From: an uncultured Dehalococcoidia bacterium
GTDB taxonomy: Bacteria; Chloroflexota; Dehalococcoidia; Tepidiformales; Tepidiformaceae
DNA: 6,766 nucleotides
Direction: 5' to 3'
Assembly (NCBI GenBank): GCA_937954195.1
Contig: CALFYR010000040.1
Span: forward strand, 1 to 6,766
Part shown: one piece after another, positions 5,389-6,766 of the stretch
Layout of the letters: each line of letters starts with the position of its first letter
Position numbering within the stretch: position 1 is the stretch's first letter
Notes under the pieces: model-generated
Seen by the model: only the letters and a program-made list of their open reading frames with translations
Database searches by the model: none
What the model was told of the DNA's origin: nothing
Program-made: the position numbers and the translations under genes

Positions 5389-6711
5389 ATGCGCATCGGC
5401 GCGTCCACCATCGATATCACCCCGCCCGTCGGCACACCACTCGATGGATACGGCGGCCGCACCGATGTCTCCCTTGGCGTTCACGACCCCCTCTTTGCCC
5501 GCGCGCTCTTCCTCGATGATGGCGCTACGCGGCTCGCGATCGTCGTCTGCGATTTGATCGGCATCGGTAACTTCCTCGCCGACCGTGCGAAGGAACTCAT
5601 CGCCGAACGCCCCGGTATTCCAGCGTCCAATGTCATGATCCTGGCCACCCACACCCACGCCGGCCCGGCCGGCGTGCGCGGCCGCGGCGATCCGCCACTC
5701 GTCGAGCAGACCGCCCGCAAGATCGCCGGCGCGGTCCGCGTAGCGGAACGCAACGCCACCGAGGGGGTGCTGAAGTACGGTACGACGGAACTTTCGAGCA
5801 TCGCCCAGAACCGCCGCCACCCTGATTGGCCCATCGACCACCGGCTCGACGTATTCGCTGCCGATACGCCCGATCGGCGTAACATCGCCACGCTCGCACG
5901 CTACTCCTGCCACGCCACCACCCTCACCGGCGAGAACCTGGAAATCACCGCCGACTACCCCGGCGAAGCGTGCCGCGTCATCGAAGGCGTGATCGGCGAA
6001 GGCGCCACCGCGCTCTACCTCAATGGCTGCTGCGGCAACATCAATCCCACCTGGATCCGCCAGGACTTCCGCGACGTCCACCGCGTCGGCTCGGTCGTCG
6101 GCGCGAAGGCGGCGGCCGTTTCCCAGGAGCTGCGCCCGCTGGGCATTAACCACCAGGCCTCGAACATCCGCTGGGACGAATTCACCGACAAACCGGTCGA
6201 AGCCGGCCGGCTCATCACCGGGCAGCTGGCCGCCGCAGTCCGGACGTTCGAAGCACCCTACCGCACCGGCCCCGACGCCGAGACCTTCGAACGCCACCTG
6301 AAAGCCCTCGAAGCGGAATACGCGGCCGCCGCGAATGCCCCAACGGAGCAGCGCCGCGAACTCGCCGCGAAGGTCACCGCCGCCCGGATGGAACAGCTCG
6401 CCCTCGCCCGTACGCGCGGCAAGGGCCCTTCCCGCACCGAACCGGTGCAGGCCTTCCGCCTCGGCGATGGCCTCACGCTCGTCGGCCTGCCCGGCGAAGT
6501 GTTCTACGAAACCCAGGAAGACATCCGCCGCGCCCTCCCGGGCGGTGACGCGATCATCGCGTCCTACGCGAACGACTACCCCGGCTACTTCTGCCGCCCC
6601 GAAGCCGTCGAGCAAGGCGGCTACGAAGTCGGCGTCACTCCCTTCGCCCCCGAAGCCGACGCCCTCCTCATCGAATCCGCGATAGCCGTGGCGAAAGCGG
6701 TCAGCCGCTAG
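5389..6711 (+). CDS. Neutral/alkaline non-lysosomal ceramidase-family hydrolase (cytoplasmic, single-domain)
   Basis: This 440-residue protein belongs to the zinc-dependent neutral ceramidase N-terminal domain family, whose studied members cut the amide bond of ceramide. It opens with the typical VGASTIDITPP-like strand (RIGASTIDITPPVGTPLDGY, 2-21). Zinc ligands, matched to Pseudomonas ceramidase, are His88 in ATHTHAGP (86-93; His90 is also conserved), His175 in YSCHATTL, Glu370 in GLPGE and probably Tyr412 in GGYE. The motif GDVSPN that holds the catalytic Ser in true ceramidases reads GNINPT here (216-221), with Asn219 in its place. There is no signal peptide and no C-terminal immunoglobulin-like domain, so it is far shorter than secreted ceramidases. 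A charged helical insert lies at about 296-342. The substrate is unknown; ceramide is doubtful. The gene diverges from rho across a 188-nt gap and has its own strong ribosome binding site; codon use looks like its neighbours. Confidence 0.9.
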   Translation: MRIGASTIDITPPVGTPLDGYGGRTDVSLGVHDPLFARALFLDDGATRLAIVVCDLIGIGNFLADRAKELIAERPGIPASNVMILATHTHAGPAGVRGRGDPPLVEQTARKIAGAVRVAERNATEGVLKYGTTELSSIAQNRRHPDWPIDHRLDVFAADTPDRRNIATLARYSCHATTLTGENLEITADYPGEACRVIEGVIGEGATALYLNGCCGNINPTWIRQDFRDVHRVGSVVGAKAAAVSQELRPLGINHQASNIRWDEFTDKPVEAGRLITGQLAAAVRTFEAPYRTGPDAETFERHLKALEAEYAAAANAPTEQRRELAAKVTAARMEQLALARTRGKGPSRTEPVQAFRLGDGLTLVGLPGEVFYETQEDIRRALPGGDAIIASYANDYPGYFCRPEAVEQGGYEVGVTPFAPEADALLIESAIAVAKAVSR

Positions 6712-6731
6712 CCAGCACCCTCGCAATGGAG

Positions 6732-6751
6732 GCCCGCCAGGGATGGCGGGC
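6732..6751 (+). terminator. GC-rich stem-loop after the ceramidase-like gene
   Basis: GCCCGCC (6732-6738) and GGCGGGC (6745-6751) form a perfect 7-bp stem with a 6-nt loop, 20 nt past the stop codon. No T-run follows, so it is either a weak terminator, an mRNA-end stabiliser, or a palindromic intergenic repeat of a kind common in high-GC genomes. Confidence 0.5.
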
Positions 6752-6766
6752 GTGTACCTGGGCACC

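Noticed and set aside
5356..6765. A 469-codon minus-strand open frame opposite the ceramidase-like gene
   Set aside because: It is antisense to a gene with conserved family motifs and a strong ribosome binding site. The product is low-complexity Gly/Ala/Val/Asp with no domain.

Overview
The window reads as ordinary chromosomal DNA from a high-GC bacterium. Roughly two thirds of the bases are G or C. Several starts are GTG or TTG, and clear Shine-Dalgarno sequences of the GGAGG type precede three genes. The gene set (long-tailed Rho, LysM/M23 envelope peptidase, Nudix hydrolase, PdxS, DinB-fold protein) would suit a Chloroflexota-like organism or another high-GC lineage. That placement is inference only; no rRNA or tRNA is present to settle it. 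I see no phage, transposase, CRISPR, toxin-antitoxin or defence genes.

Five genes lie on the minus strand, transcribed right to left: rho (5200-3272), a LysM/M23 peptidoglycan peptidase (3130-1913), a Nudix hydrolase (1829-1293), pdxS (1136-252), and a DinB-fold protein that starts on the last base of the pdxS stop codon and runs off the left edge (252-1). The first three gaps (141, 83 and 156 nt) each hold distinctive non-coding structure: tandem hairpins plus a DtxR/IdeR-like palindrome after rho, a four-copy heptamer repeat after the peptidase gene, and a GC-rich palindromic element that supplies the end of the Nudix frame. One gene lies on the plus strand, divergent from rho: a 440-residue protein of the neutral/alkaline ceramidase family (5389-6711) with a very strong ribosome binding site, followed by a GC hairpin.

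The genes do not form one pathway. rho (transcription termination), pdxS (vitamin B6 synthesis) and the envelope peptidase are housekeeping functions. The Nudix and DinB proteins look like small accessory enzymes of unknown substrate. pdxT, the usual partner of pdxS, is not in the window. The only tight coupling is pdxS with the DinB gene.

I do not see a convincing new multi-gene system. The points most worth following are: the ceramidase-like protein keeps the zinc ligands but has Asn where the family's catalytic Ser would be; a 14-of-19 match to the DtxR/IdeR operator sits upstream of the M23 peptidase; Rho carries a long charged disordered N-terminal arm with an internal repeat; and a mobile-looking palindromic element forms the C-terminus of the Nudix protein.
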